Shown piece after piece: positions 42,559 to 42,574 of a DNA stretch of 42,574 nucleotides (its first letter is position 1; every line of letters begins with the position of its first letter). The translations under genes were made by a program, and so were the position numbers. The DNA comes from RGIG6353 sp045590615 (GTDB lineage: Bacteria; Bacillota; Clostridia; Oscillospirales; SIG627): NCBI GenBank assembly GCA_045590615.1, contig JAZNRH010000078.1, positions 1 through 42,574 on the forward strand, in the 5' to 3' direction. Under the pieces are notes generated by a model, which was not told the DNA's origin, searched no databases, and saw only the letters and a program-made list of their open reading frames with translations.

Positions 42559-42574
42559 ACCTTATAAAACGTTT

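Noticed and set aside
1..42574. CRISPR arrays, tRNA or rRNA genes, insertion sequences, attachment sites
   Set aside because: I looked on both strands and saw no regularly spaced direct repeats, cloverleaf genes, transposase motifs or terminal repeats.

Overview
The window is a dense stretch of a bacterial chromosome, most likely from an uncultured member of the class Clostridia (Bacillota), possibly Oscillospirales-like. The supporting signs are an IspH-RpsA (S1) fusion downstream of baiN-cmk-plsC, an HPr with both His15 and Ser46, a MurL/MurD pair, strong AGGAGG-type ribosome binding sites, several TTG starts and sigma-A promoters that often carry an extended -10 (TGn). The genetic code is standard. 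Family-level placement is a guess. I see no rRNA, tRNA, CRISPR array, insertion sequence or prophage; the S24 repressor-like gene stands alone among housekeeping genes.

Layout: 1-8796 is one plus-strand run: a FabG-like SDR cut by the window edge, pcrA, rimM, trmD, murJ, an O-antigen-ligase-like membrane protein and two DUF4330-like anchored proteins. 8896-13680 holds HPr, uvrC, a self-cleaving HTH-S24 regulator and a degenerate M23 envelope protein, closed by a bidirectional terminator. 13703-16842 holds a YgiQ radical SAM gene (minus) divergent from a YfbR-like nucleotidase plus HAD phosphatase. 16834-17331 contains an unlisted-size 40-aa Cys-rich membrane protein gene (minus) and the metG promoter. 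17332-25096 carries metG, tatD, a histidine-kinase-like orphan (minus), a nitrilase-GDPD fusion, rpe and lnt.

25082-32181 holds rsmA (minus), the MurL-MurD2-like pair, an unknown gene, trpS, a TagO/WecA-type transferase and a membrane-anchored unknown. 32141-32999 is a minus-strand operon of three small unknown proteins. 33067-35377 carries a phosphoesterase, a small membrane protein, a HTH regulator (minus) and radC. The end has a VanY-type carboxypeptidase (minus), baiN, cmk, plsC, ispH-rpsA and an SGNH hydrolase, followed by a strong terminator and a structured non-coding stretch.

Themes: many genes serve the cell envelope (MurJ, MurL/MurD, TagO-like, O-antigen-ligase-like, VanY, M23-like, Lnt, PlsC, SGNH), with translation and RNA modification as the second theme (RimM, TrmD, RsmA, MetG, TrpS, S1) and repair as the third (PcrA, UvrC, RadC). 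The most interesting points are the MurL/MurD2-type route to D-Glu in peptidoglycan, an internal Shine-Dalgarno plus in-frame ATG exactly at the IspH/S1 junction, a nitrilase-GDPD fusion, the Cys-rich microprotein, a metal-ligand-less M23 protein under an S24 regulator, and four convergent gene pairs whose coding ends overlap.
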